Of a stretch of 40,655 bases of DNA, positions 1-6,839 are shown in pieces (positions within the stretch are counted from its first letter, which is position 1; the number at the start of each line of letters is the position of its first letter). The DNA lies in assembly GCA_022449945.1 (NCBI GenBank), contig JAKURM010000009.1:1-40655 (forward strand), written 5' to 3'. Below the pieces are notes generated by a model. It did no database searches and was not told the DNA's origin. It saw nothing but the letters and a program-made list of their open reading frames with translations. A program made the position numbers and the translations under genes. The DNA is from Candidatus Thalassarchaeum sp. (GTDB lineage Archaea; Thermoplasmatota; Poseidoniia; Poseidoniales; Thalassarchaeaceae).

Positions 1-20
1 GGCGACTCGGGGATGATTGA

Positions 21-596
21 ATGGTGACACGCGAAGAGGCTGAGAATGCAGTGCAAACTCTGCTTGCGTACATCGAAGATGATGTATCAAGAGAGGGTCT
101 TATTGAAACGCCTGCAAGGGTGATTAAATCATGGGAAGAGGTCTTCGCAGGGTATCATCAAGCTCCTGCTGATGTCCTCGATTCAACATTCAACGCCGAG
201 GGTTACAATGGCATTGTACTGCTAAGGGACATGGAGTTCCACAGCACGTGCGAGCATCACCTACAGCCATTTTCAGGAAGAGGCCACATAGCATACATTC
301 CTGTTGACAGGATTGTAGGAATCAGCAAACTAGCAAGACTATTGGACATGCATTCCAAGAGGATGCAGAACCAGGAGAGGATCACGAAGGGAGTCGCAGA
401 TGACATAGAGAAGCACCTCAATCCTCTTGGAAGCGCGGTTATTCTTGAGGCCCAGCACGGCTGCATGCGGTGCAGGGGCGTGAAAAAGCAGAATGCCGTG
501 ATGACGACAAGTGCGATGCGAGGAGTATTCTTCGACAGGCCTGAGGCAAGGACAGAGCTTCTCCAGTTAATCAGAACAGCTCCTATACAGGGGTGA
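21..596 (+). CDS. folE: GTP cyclohydrolase I (type I FolE)
   Basis: It converts GTP to 7,8-dihydroneopterin triphosphate, the entry step to pterins and, in this operon, to preQ0. The 191 residues match the homodecameric type I family. STCEHH supplies zinc ligands Cys77 and His80, HGCMRC supplies Cys148, and the QNQERIT segment is conserved. The ATG follows a GGATGATT Shine-Dalgarno. It lies 4 bp before queE, so the two are probably cotranscribed. Most Euryarchaeota use the unrelated MptA or FolE2-type enzymes instead, so a bacterial/eukaryotic-type FolE suggests ancient transfer (inference). The upstream promoter is outside the window. Confidence 0.96.
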   Translation: MVTREEAENAVQTLLAYIEDDVSREGLIETPARVIKSWEEVFAGYHQAPADVLDSTFNAEGYNGIVLLRDMEFHSTCEHHLQPFSGRGHIAYIPVDRIVGISKLARLLDMHSKRMQNQERITKGVADDIEKHLNPLGSAVILEAQHGCMRCRGVKKQNAVMTTSAMRGVFFDRPEARTELLQLIRTAPIQG

Positions 597-600
597 TTGA

Positions 601-1197
601 ATGCCGACATATCCAATTGTAGAGATATTCCACTCTGTTCAGGGCGAGGGATTCCACAGTGGGGTGCCCCACGTATTCGTAAGATTCGGAAATTGCAACC
701 TCCGATGCGAGTGGTGTGATACAGACTTCATGACCTTTGAAGAGATGGAACTCGAAGAAATCGTCGACCGAGTCATTTCATTCGAATGCGACAGGGTGAT
801 TTTCACAGGGGGCGAACCAGCTATGCAAGACCTAGAAACCATCGGGAACAGGATGAAGGCTCATGGTATACACCTCTCAATCGAGTCAAACGGCACAATC
901 CCCATTGATCCAGTAATTGACTGGATATGCATTAGCCCCAAGGATCAACTGTACCCAAATGTCTCGATAAAACAGCGTACTGGAGACGAGTTGAAAGTAG
1001 TCTACTGCGGACAGGACATGGCCATGTATGATGAGTACAGGGAAGGATTCCAACATAATTTCATCCAGCCATGCTATATCGAGGAAGACTCAGTAGAGCA
1101 AAACGGAGTCAACTTCAGAGTGGTAGAGGAGCTGGTAAAAAACAGCCCCGGCTGGAGACTAAGTCTTCAGACCCATAAGTGGATGGGGGTGCTCTGA
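601..1197 (+). CDS. queE: 7-carboxy-7-deazaguanine synthase (radical SAM)
   Basis: QueE rearranges 6-carboxytetrahydropterin to 7-carboxy-7-deazaguanine using S-adenosylmethionine and a 4Fe-4S cluster. The CxxxCxxC cluster motif is Cys32, Cys36, Cys39, and FTGGEP is the SAM-binding GGE motif near residue 64. At 198 residues it is a short, typical QueE with the usual opening EIFHSVQGEG. The ATG follows GGGGTGATTGA, an extended Shine-Dalgarno. Its TGA stop directly abuts the TTG start of queC, implying coupled translation. Confidence 0.96.
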   Translation: MPTYPIVEIFHSVQGEGFHSGVPHVFVRFGNCNLRCEWCDTDFMTFEEMELEEIVDRVISFECDRVIFTGGEPAMQDLETIGNRMKAHGIHLSIESNGTIPIDPVIDWICISPKDQLYPNVSIKQRTGDELKVVYCGQDMAMYDEYREGFQHNFIQPCYIEEDSVEQNGVNFRVVEELVKNSPGWRLSLQTHKWMGVL

Positions 1198-1977
1198 TTG
1201 AGGGCACTGATGTCCCTTTCAGGTGGAATGGACAGCACGGCTCTCCTCATGAGAATGCTCGCCGATGGGTACGATGTCACATGCATAACGTACGATTACG
1301 GGCAGAAGCACTCGGTCGAGATCGAGAGGGCCAAGGCAAATATCGCCTATTTACTCGAGCAGGGGATTAACGTGGGACATATCGTTATAGATCTGAATTC
1401 AGCCATGGGTTCACTCAACTCTGCACTGACCACCGATGGAATTGATGTTCCCGAGGGCCACTATGAGTCAGAGCAGATGAAGCAGACCGTAGTGCCAAAC
1501 AGGAATGCCATATTCACCTCGATCATGTACGGCCACGCACTGAGCATATCCGAATCAGAGAAAACCGACGTCGTGATTGCCTTGGGCGTACACAGCGGGG
1601 ATCACGAAATATACCCGGACTGCCGACCAGAGTTCTACGAATCTCTAGAGGGGGCCTTTTCGATAGGAAACTGGGGGAGTGAGAGAGTGTCACTCCACCT
1701 TCCGTACATTAGTGGGGATAAGTCTACAATACTAGTAGACGCGAACGATTCGATATCGTCTCTGGGTCTGGACTTCGACACCGTGTTCAGGAACACCAAT
1801 ACATCGTACAATCCAGACGACAGTGGAAGGAGCTCTGGCAAGTCAGGTGCTGACGTCGAGAGAATTCTAGCATTCCACTCCATTGGTAGGAAGGATCCAG
1901 TACAGTACATCGAGGGCTGGGACTCAGCACTCTCCGGTGCTCAGTCAGCACAGAGGGAACACGAGGAATCATCATGA
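1198..1977 (+). CDS. queC: 7-cyano-7-deazaguanine (preQ0) synthase, zinc site lost
   Basis: QueC converts 7-carboxy-7-deazaguanine to preQ0 with ATP and ammonia. The PP-loop SGGMDS (residues 8-13), the VVPNRN segment and the C-terminal ERILAFHSIGRKDP block identify the family. The start is TTG, immediately after the queE stop. Unusually, the four conserved C-terminal zinc cysteines are all replaced: Ser203 (TSY instead of TCY), then Ser213, Ser216 and Asp219 where CGKCxxC is expected (here SGKSGAD). Flanking residues align without a gap, so this is substitution and not a frameshift. The last ~20 residues are Ser/Glu-rich. The 3' end overlaps msrB by ATGA. Confidence 0.93.
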   Translation: MRALMSLSGGMDSTALLMRMLADGYDVTCITYDYGQKHSVEIERAKANIAYLLEQGINVGHIVIDLNSAMGSLNSALTTDGIDVPEGHYESEQMKQTVVPNRNAIFTSIMYGHALSISESEKTDVVIALGVHSGDHEIYPDCRPEFYESLEGAFSIGNWGSERVSLHLPYISGDKSTILVDANDSISSLGLDFDTVFRNTNTSYNPDDSGRSSGKSGADVERILAFHSIGRKDPVQYIEGWDSALSGAQSAQREHEESS

Positions 1978-2399
1978 GCGACAAATACCCCAGATTCGAC
2001 CCTGATAGGGATCAAGAGTGGCGTTCGAGACTTACGGACCTGCAGTATCACGTAACTAGGGAATCCGGCACCGAGAGGCCGAACACTGGGACGTACTACA
2101 TGGAGGATAGGTTGGGCGATTATCACTGCATATGCTGCAGCCATCTACTATTCACATCTGAGATGAAGTACCACTCAAGATGTGGTTGGCCAGCATTTCA
2201 CACAGAGCATCCAGACGCAGGAATAAGAAGGCTAGAGGATAGAGCCTTTGGAATGCTGAGAGTCGAAGTTAGGTGCGGTTCATGCGATGCCCATTTAGGG
2301 CATGTTTTCGACGACGGTCCCCTCGAACACGGGGGCGAACGGTACTGCATCAATTCTGCTAGCATGGAATTCACTAGGGGTGATGACAATGGCAACTAG
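1974..2399 (+). CDS. msrB: Peptide-methionine (R)-S-oxide reductase
   Basis: MsrB reduces methionine-R-sulfoxide in proteins. The catalytic cysteine is Cys125 in RYCINSAS. Structural zinc pairs are Cys52/Cys55 and Cys101/Cys104, and Cys70 in HSRCGWPAF is the likely resolving cysteine. The 141-residue length is normal. It starts inside the queC stop (ATGA overlap) and its stop lies inside queD, so it is an integral member of the preQ0 operon although it has no known deazaguanine role. It may protect the oxygen-sensitive neighbouring enzymes, or be there by chance (inference). Confidence 0.95.
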   Translation: MSDKYPRFDPDRDQEWRSRLTDLQYHVTRESGTERPNTGTYYMEDRLGDYHCICCSHLLFTSEMKYHSRCGWPAFHTEHPDAGIRRLEDRAFGMLRVEVRCGSCDAHLGHVFDDGPLEHGGERYCINSASMEFTRGDDNGN

Positions 2400-2844
2400 G
2401 ATCCGCAGGTGGGTAGAGACCGATACGGGACACAGGGTCCCGAACCACAAGAGCAAGTGCCGGCACATGCATGGCCACAGGTATAGGTGGGAGGCCGAGC
2501 TCGAGGGAGACGTTGTAACTGAGAAGGACGTATCAGATGAGGGTATGCTGATGGACTTCTCCGATATTTCTGAACTATTGAATGAGCATATCCACGATGT
2601 GGTCGATCACGCATTTATCGTCTATGAGAATGACACTGATGCCATCAATGCACTCTCTTCAATGGGAGATGGCCATCGTACGGTAATTGTGCCATTCGTT
2701 CCTACTGCAGAGAACCTCGCAAAGTGGGCATTCGAGCAGGTAGAGCCACACATCAGGTCATCAAACGGGAACTCACTGAGCCTGAGGGCATTCCATGTGA
2801 GGGAGACTCCTAAATCATGGGCAAGTTGGTCTAAATCTGAATAA
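2389..2844 (+). CDS. queD: 6-carboxytetrahydropterin synthase
   Basis: QueD turns dihydroneopterin triphosphate into 6-carboxy-5,6,7,8-tetrahydropterin, the QueE substrate. In the chosen 151-residue protein, His15, His28 and His30 are the zinc ligands (motifs GHR and HMHGH) and Cys24 is the catalytic cysteine. The ATG at 2389 is preferred because AGGGGTG lies about 7 nt upstream; an in-frame ATG at 2383 is too close to it. The far upstream in-frame start (2302) is buried in msrB and adds unrelated residues. It closes the operon: its TAA is one base from the trmJ stop on the other strand. Confidence 0.93.
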   Translation: MATRIRRWVETDTGHRVPNHKSKCRHMHGHRYRWEAELEGDVVTEKDVSDEGMLMDFSDISELLNEHIHDVVDHAFIVYENDTDAINALSSMGDGHRTVIVPFVPTAENLAKWAFEQVEPHIRSSNGNSLSLRAFHVRETPKSWASWSKSE

Positions 2845-2845
2845 A

Positions 2846-3616
2846 TTAATTCCTACCGAATGAATCTGCTGATAGAGCAATTAATCCGATTATTCTGTGT
2901 ATCTCATCGTCCTTGGGAAGGCCCCTGAGTATCACCCGTAGCAGCGTCTCCTCTATCCCCTTGCGCTTGTGTTCCTTCGTGGGCATTGACTCCACTAGCC
3001 TCTTGATCTCTGACCTCAGCTTGCTCCTTAGGTTCGGGTCAAGTAGCCTTCCTCCCGACCCAGAAGGCTTCGAAGCGTCGGTGTTTACGTACCACGAGAA
3101 GCAGATTATTGATACGGCATGGCTAAGGTTGAGTATCGGATAACCATCCCATGTAGGGATTGTCACGAGAAGGTCACACATCGCTAACTGCTCATTCAGT
3201 AGGCCCTTGCCTTCCGGGCCGAAAACGATAGCGACCCTACCATCGACCCCAGATAGCCTATCCGGCAGCTCTTCGGGGAGGAGGAAATGCCTCATCGCCG
3301 TCTTGTCGCCATCTTCTCTCTTCCCAGAGGTCCCTATAACTAAGGAGCAGTCTGAAACCGCCTCTTCAATGGACTCAACCGTTTTGGATGAATCAAGAAC
3401 CTCCTGGGCGTTCTTTGCCCTCCTCCGAGTCTCCCCTGACCATTCTCCCGTTTTTCCCACAACCCTAAGGTCGATTATACCGAAGTTGAGCATGGAACGT
3501 GCCACTGCACCGATGTTCCCATCGTGCTCGGGATGCACTAGAACCACGCAGACGTTCTCGGAGAATGAGGGGAGAGCTCCCTCCCTCCTGTCACCCATGG
3601 AATCGCGAGACCGCAC
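2846..3616 (-). CDS. trmJ: TrmJ/SpoU-family tRNA 2'-O-methyltransferase
   Basis: This SPOUT methyltransferase transfers methyl from SAM to a ribose 2'-OH; TrmJ acts on position 32 of tRNA. The three family motifs are visible: NIGAVARSMLNFG near the N-terminus, VIFGPEGKGL in the middle, and ILNLSHAVSI in the knot. Its 256 residues include the C-terminal extension typical of TrmJ. The GTG at 3616 is used because it is the outermost in-frame start after the rps17e stop; an ATG at 3600 is the alternative, and neither has a clear Shine-Dalgarno. It is the last gene of the ribosomal-protein run. Confidence 0.88.
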   Translation of the reverse strand: MRSRDSMGDRREGALPSFSENVCVVLVHPEHDGNIGAVARSMLNFGIIDLRVVGKTGEWSGETRRRAKNAQEVLDSSKTVESIEEAVSDCSLVIGTSGKREDGDKTAMRHFLLPEELPDRLSGVDGRVAIVFGPEGKGLLNEQLAMCDLLVTIPTWDGYPILNLSHAVSIICFSWYVNTDASKPSGSGGRLLDPNLRSKLRSEIKRLVESMPTKEHKRKGIEETLLRVILRGLPKDDEIHRIIGLIALSADSFGRN

Positions 3617-3634
3617 TACATGATGAGTGGTGCG

Positions 3635-3829
3635 CTAGTCTACTCTTCGCTGCTTGTACCTGGTGATGTATCCTGCTATCCAGTTCCTCATGCGCTTGTT
3701 GTCCCCAACGTCCGAGAACTCGGATACGAGGTGCTTGTTCGTCTCAAAGTCGTCAGTGAATTGGTCGGGGTAGGTCTCCACCAGCCTCAGAGCCCTTGTC
3801 TTGATGAATGAAGGCCTGATGTTGCCCAT
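3635..3829 (-). CDS. rps17e: Ribosomal protein S17e (eS17)
   Basis: This is a small-subunit ribosomal protein found in archaea and eukaryotes. The 64 residues start [10 protein letters not shown] and contain the signature [12 protein letters not shown] and IAGYITR, matching the whole archaeal family length. It begins 3 bp after the rpl31e stop, so the two are translationally linked. Nothing is missing. Confidence 0.95.
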   Translation of the reverse strand: MGNIRPSFIKTRALRLVETYPDQFTDDFETNKHLVSEFSDVGDNKRMRNWIAGYITRYKQRRVD

Positions 3830-3832
3830 TAC

Positions 3833-4096
3833 TCAGTCCTCCAGTAGCTTGACTTCCAGCGGGAAGCCCTCTTCCCGGGTGCAGATGACCCTAATCTTAC
3901 GTGGAGGGTGCTGCATGCCCCGCGACCAAATAGCGTGATTGACAGACTCGTCTATCCAAATGTCTTCGTCCTCGGTCTTCTTCATGTGCTGTGCAACGTG
4001 GTTCTTGACCTCGGCCATTGCCCTCTTGGCTCTATTCGTTCGAGGTACGTTCCATGCTGCCCTAAGAGGAATCGTCATCTCCTTTGTCTCAGCCAT
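3833..4096 (-). CDS. rpl31e: Ribosomal protein L31e (eL31)
   Basis: A large-subunit protein near the exit tunnel. The 87 residues carry the family features TIPLRAAWNVPRTNRAKRA, a Glu/Asp-rich middle, and VNHAIWSRGMQHPPRKIRV. Its Shine-Dalgarno GAGGTGA overlaps the stop of rpl39e, which ends 4 bp upstream. L39e-L31e adjacency is classical in archaea. Confidence 0.95.
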   Translation of the reverse strand: MAETKEMTIPLRAAWNVPRTNRAKRAMAEVKNHVAQHMKKTEDEDIWIDESVNHAIWSRGMQHPPRKIRVICTREEGFPLEVKLLED

Positions 4097-4100
4097 TCAT

Positions 4101-4256
4101 TCACCTCTGTAGCTTGGAACGTCTCCACATGTGTCGCTTTGGATGGGTGTTTGTCCTGCGATTTGTCTTCATGACAACCCAAACTGGGACTCGCTTATTC
4201 TGCTTGGTCACCTTGTTCAGGCGCAGCTTCTTCGCGAAGGGCTTGTTCCTAGCCAT
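4101..4256 (-). CDS. rpl39e: Ribosomal protein L39e (eL39), 51 aa
   Basis: This is a very small gene, easily missed. Translating the minus strand from the ATG at 4256 gives 51 residues beginning [15 protein letters not shown], with the family core [14 protein letters not shown] and ending [11 protein letters not shown]39e lines the peptide exit tunnel and is always about 50 residues and Arg/Lys-rich, as here. It starts 1 bp after the S19e stop and ends 4 bp before L31e, the conserved archaeal order. GGGGT upstream, within the S19e 3' end, serves as ribosome-binding site. Confidence 0.95.
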   Translation of the reverse strand: MARNKPFAKKLRLNKVTKQNKRVPVWVVMKTNRRTNTHPKRHMWRRSKLQR

Positions 4257-4257
4257 G

Positions 4258-4728
4258 TTAGTACCCCTTCAACCCCGGATATTTCTTCTCGGCCGCAGAT
4301 CGTACCGAGTGTGCCACCTCGTCTAGGAGGCTCTGTCCCTTCGGACTCACTATCTTACCATGATTTACTGTTCCTGCAGTGTTCATCGACTCGACAACAA
4401 GTCCTGACTCTGATAGTTGCTGCAGAATCTTCCGCGAGATGTTTCTGGAGCCAGCCACAGCCTTGTTCTTCTTCACTCCTCTATCCTTCACGCCACCGTA
4501 CTCCTGGGATATCCTGTTTGCACCTATGGGGCCCTTTACTGCGACTTTCCGCAATACCGCTGCTGCTCTGGTATGCCACCAGTCAACTTGCACTGGAGGC
4601 CTTTCCCGATGCGTCCCGGTCTTGACTTGATCGGCCCACTCGGGAGGGGAAATCTTGCTCTCGCCCTGCATCTTCTCGGCTAGACCGGCAATGAGAAGGT
4701 CCGCTGGAACATCGTAGTACGTGGTCAT
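4258..4728 (-). CDS. rps19e: Ribosomal protein S19e (eS19)
   Basis: A small-subunit protein and the first gene of the ribosomal run. The 156 residues contain the S19e landmarks [43 protein letters not shown] and [19 protein letters not shown]. The ATG at 4728 is chosen because the family begins close to YDVPAD, GGTGACCGA lies just upstream, and a TATA box sits about 35 bp upstream. A longer in-frame reading to 4827 would run through that promoter. Confidence 0.95.
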   Translation of the reverse strand: MTTYYDVPADLLIAGLAEKMQGESKISPPEWADQVKTGTHRERPPVQVDWWHTRAAAVLRKVAVKGPIGANRISQEYGGVKDRGVKKNKAVAGSRNISRKILQQLSESGLVVESMNTAGTVNHGKIVSPKGQSLLDEVAHSVRSAAEKKYPGLKGY

Positions 4729-4760
4729 TCGGTCACCGTGCGTGCCGCCCGTCCGACAGA

Positions 4761-4770
4761 CCATATATAA
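4761..4770 (-). promoter_or_regulatory. TATA box of the S19e-L39e-L31e-S17e-TrmJ operon
   Basis: On the minus strand this reads TTATATATGG. Archaeal transcription starts about 25 nt beyond the box, near 4740, giving a leader of roughly 12 nt that still holds the GGTGACC Shine-Dalgarno of rps19e. The core is nearly symmetric, so it might also serve the divergent gene at 4856. Confidence 0.7.
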
Positions 4771-4855
4771 CCGTGATGACACGGTTTTCGGTGGGCTGAT
4801 TGATATCAGACACCCAACGAAAAGCATTGAATAATCTCAGGGCGACCCGGAATAC

Positions 4856-5656
4856 GTGAAGCGCTCACTATCGAAGAATCCGAACATGCTTCGTACTATG
4901 ATTGGTACGGGTATGACCTTGATACTGCTACTATCCTATGCTGTCTACTCGAATACCGTTGATTCGGAGTACTACGGTTACACGACGAGCAACGAGTCGC
5001 TTGAGATGGATCTAAATGTTGAGGAGGAGGGCACTTCTCAATGGTACTACACAACTGACAATGCGATAACATGGGTCAACATTTCCGTAACTGGCGCTCC
5101 CTCGGATTCATTGCTCACAGTCGAGGCAGAAGGAACTAACTGGTCCCATTCTCCAAGTCTGGGCCTGGATGACGCAGCATACATCTGCAACGAGCCGGAG
5201 AGTGACTATTCTTCGATAATTGAGACATGCGAATACAGTCGGGTGCACACGATGGTACTGGATAACGGAACTGGCATTCTGAGAGGTAGGGTATCACTGG
5301 ATCTTCCGATTAGGGGGAAGGGTTACTTGGAGAGCGAAAATCAGGAAAATGCCGAGACTGAGGCTAGGGACCTCATTCAAAGAGAGTCTCAGACTGTCAC
5401 ATGGAAGATCAAGATTGAGTCGGAAGGAGAAATTGCTTCTAGCGAGGGTGTCGACGTTTCTGCATTAGCAGTTACTCACGAATTCGTCTCAATCGAGCAT
5501 TTCCAATTGGAGCCCGTGCAGGAAACTATCTACAGTATCGCTGCATTGGTTGGCTGCTTCTTTCTTGTCTTGGTAATCCCATTGATGATTTACTTCTCGG
5601 CCACTTTCAGAGAAAGGAGAGACGAGTCCCTACGGTCCACAATCGAAGAAGAGTAG
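4856..5656 (+). CDS. Bitopic membrane protein of unknown function
   Basis: I do not recognise this 266-residue protein. It has a basic N-terminus, a hydrophobic helix at about residues 14-31, a ~190-residue acidic extracytoplasmic region with many Asn-x-Ser/Thr sites and three cysteines, then a second helix at about 225-248 and a charged tail. The start is GTG; GAATAATC about 26 bp upstream could be a TATA box for a leaderless transcript. It stands alone between the divergent ribosomal operon and a convergent pqqD-like gene. The form suits an envelope protein; no catalytic motif is visible. Confidence 0.8.
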   Translation: MKRSLSKNPNMLRTMIGTGMTLILLLSYAVYSNTVDSEYYGYTTSNESLEMDLNVEEEGTSQWYYTTDNAITWVNISVTGAPSDSLLTVEAEGTNWSHSPSLGLDDAAYICNEPESDYSSIIETCEYSRVHTMVLDNGTGILRGRVSLDLPIRGKGYLESENQENAETEARDLIQRESQTVTWKIKIESEGEIASSEGVDVSALAVTHEFVSIEHFQLEPVQETIYSIAALVGCFFLVLVIPLMIYFSATFRERRDESLRSTIEEE

Positions 5657-5663
5657 ACAATGG

Positions 5664-5984
5664 CTATTCTGAAGGCCCTATGTCCCAGTCAACATGGCTA
5701 TTGCTGTCCAATATCCTGGCATACCCCAATTCAACAAAATTTCCAACCGAAGCAATTACCCTCTCGGCAACGGGTGCCATCTTCTCGGTAAACAATTGGT
5801 CCATCTCGATGATGATGCTAGCCAGGCTATTCTCACCATCCATCAGTAGCCACAGTTTCGAGTTCATCTCGTCCAGTGGCCTACTGACAGACATCGGAGC
5901 CCGGAGAAGACTTGCAATGTAAGATTCCAGCCGTCCCAGGCGTTTTTCTGAAATTATCACTACATAGCCGCTATCATCTACCAT
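5664..5984 (-). CDS. PqqD-like (RiPP recognition element fold) protein
   Basis: The 106 residues match the PqqD pattern: RPLDEMNSKLWLLMDGENS (residues 35-53), a helical region with the spacing seen in PqqD, then VELGYARI. PqqD proteins are winged-helix chaperones that bind leader peptides and present them to radical SAM or other modifying enzymes. Here no PqqA, PqqE or radical SAM gene is adjacent. The gene is third in a minus-strand unit after an FMN reductase and a micro-membrane protein, separated from the latter by 46 bp. The assignment rests on fold-level pattern, not catalytic residues. Confidence 0.65.
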   Translation of the reverse strand: MVDDSGYVVIISEKRLGRLESYIASLLRAPMSVSRPLDEMNSKLWLLMDGENSLASIIIEMDQLFTEKMAPVAERVIASVGNFVELGYARILDSNSHVDWDIGPSE

Positions 5985-6030
5985 CCATCTAACGGGGGCT
6001 CTGGTGGGAATTGACTCTGAAATCAGTAGA

Positions 6031-6210
6031 TCACATCCTCAGGATTATGGAAAATAGCCACAAGGACGATGCCATACCAACAATGGCCCAGGTTCTGACC
6101 ATGGTTACACTCGAATTGGAGTTAGAGCTCCACCATGTCATGAGTCCACAGAGAGACATCAGAGCCAGCGCGTTTGCCCCTTCGATGGGTAAGGATTCAG
6201 CCACTGTCAT
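6031..6210 (-). CDS. 59-residue two-helix membrane protein
   Basis: This small gene is read directly from the minus strand. It starts MTVAESLPIEGANALALM and ends WLFSIILRM. Two hydrophobic stretches (about residues 13-27 and 38-57) flank a Ser/Asn-rich loop, SSNSNSSV. Its ATG overlaps the stop of the upstream FMN reductase as ATGA, the strongest evidence that it is translated and coupled. I know no family for it. It may anchor or partner the neighbouring reductase and PqqD-like protein. The hydrophobic pattern and overlap are seen; the partnership is inference. Confidence 0.72.
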   Translation of the reverse strand: MTVAESLPIEGANALALMSLCGLMTWWSSNSNSSVTMVRTWAIVGMASSLWLFSIILRM

Positions 6211-6752
6211 CCCCTGAGCTTCTCTGTGCTATCAACCAGAGATTTAGCCATCGAACTCATCCTCTCGCGGAGCTCTTCGTCTAGTATCTCCCCATCTTCG
6301 TCGAATGCACTCTTCACATTAGGAACTGCTACTTGCTCGGGAGTGACCCACCCATGGATCCATCTCACTGCAATTCTCATATGATTGAGTGTGTTATTAC
6401 TGGCCTTCCCACCCAAGGTGCTCATCAATGAAAATACCTTACCCGATGTATGCTTGGAATATAGCCAGTCGAGGCTGTTCTTCATCACGCCACTCATTGT
6501 ACCATGGTATTCTGGGCTTGAAAGAACGAATGCATCGGCAGAAGTGGCCAATTCTTGGAATGCCTTGACGTTCTTGTCATCCCAACTGCCGTCTGCCCCG
6601 ACAAGCGGTAGAGGATTTGCTCCATGATCCCATACAATTGTATCAGCACCGAGACCCCCACATTCACCTAGAATAATCTCCAAAAGCCTGCCATTGGCTG
6701 AATCGAGCTCATAGCTTCCACATATTCCCATAATCAGAATTGGTTCGCCCAC
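6207..6752 (-). CDS. NADPH-dependent FMN reductase family protein
   Basis: The 181-residue flavodoxin-like protein has the family's flavin-binding block SPEYHGTMSGVMKNSLDWL (residues 79-97), followed by the LMSTLGGKAS segment. Relatives (SsuE, ChrR, ArsH type) reduce FMN, quinones or azo dyes with NAD(P)H. The N-terminal phosphate-binding loop reads GICGSYELDSANG, with fewer Ser/Arg residues than GSLRxxS types. The start is GTG. It heads a unit with a 59-residue membrane protein (ATGA overlap) and a PqqD-like gene. The substrate cannot be told. Confidence 0.85.
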   Translation of the reverse strand: MGEPILIMGICGSYELDSANGRLLEIILGECGGLGADTIVWDHGANPLPLVGADGSWDDKNVKAFQELATSADAFVLSSPEYHGTMSGVMKNSLDWLYSKHTSGKVFSLMSTLGGKASNNTLNHMRIAVRWIHGWVTPEQVAVPNVKSAFDEDGEILDEELRERMSSMAKSLVDSTEKLRG

Positions 6753-6839
6753 GGTCCCTCGAAGGGGTGCCAGACTTCAATTATGCCATCGGTCAATGCT
6801 TGAGAATGCTTATCCATACCTGTATTCGCGTTTGTAACG

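Noticed and set aside
1804-1854. Frameshift as the cause of the missing QueC cysteines
   Set aside because: Residues before, between and after the four sites align in one frame, so the changes are substitutions.
4729-4827. 33-residue N-terminal extension of S19e
   Set aside because: It runs through the operon TATA box and Shine-Dalgarno, and the family begins at the ATG at 4728.
6011-6217. 68-residue plus-strand reading frame
   Set aside because: It is antisense to the better supported micro-protein and overlaps the FMN reductase 3' end.
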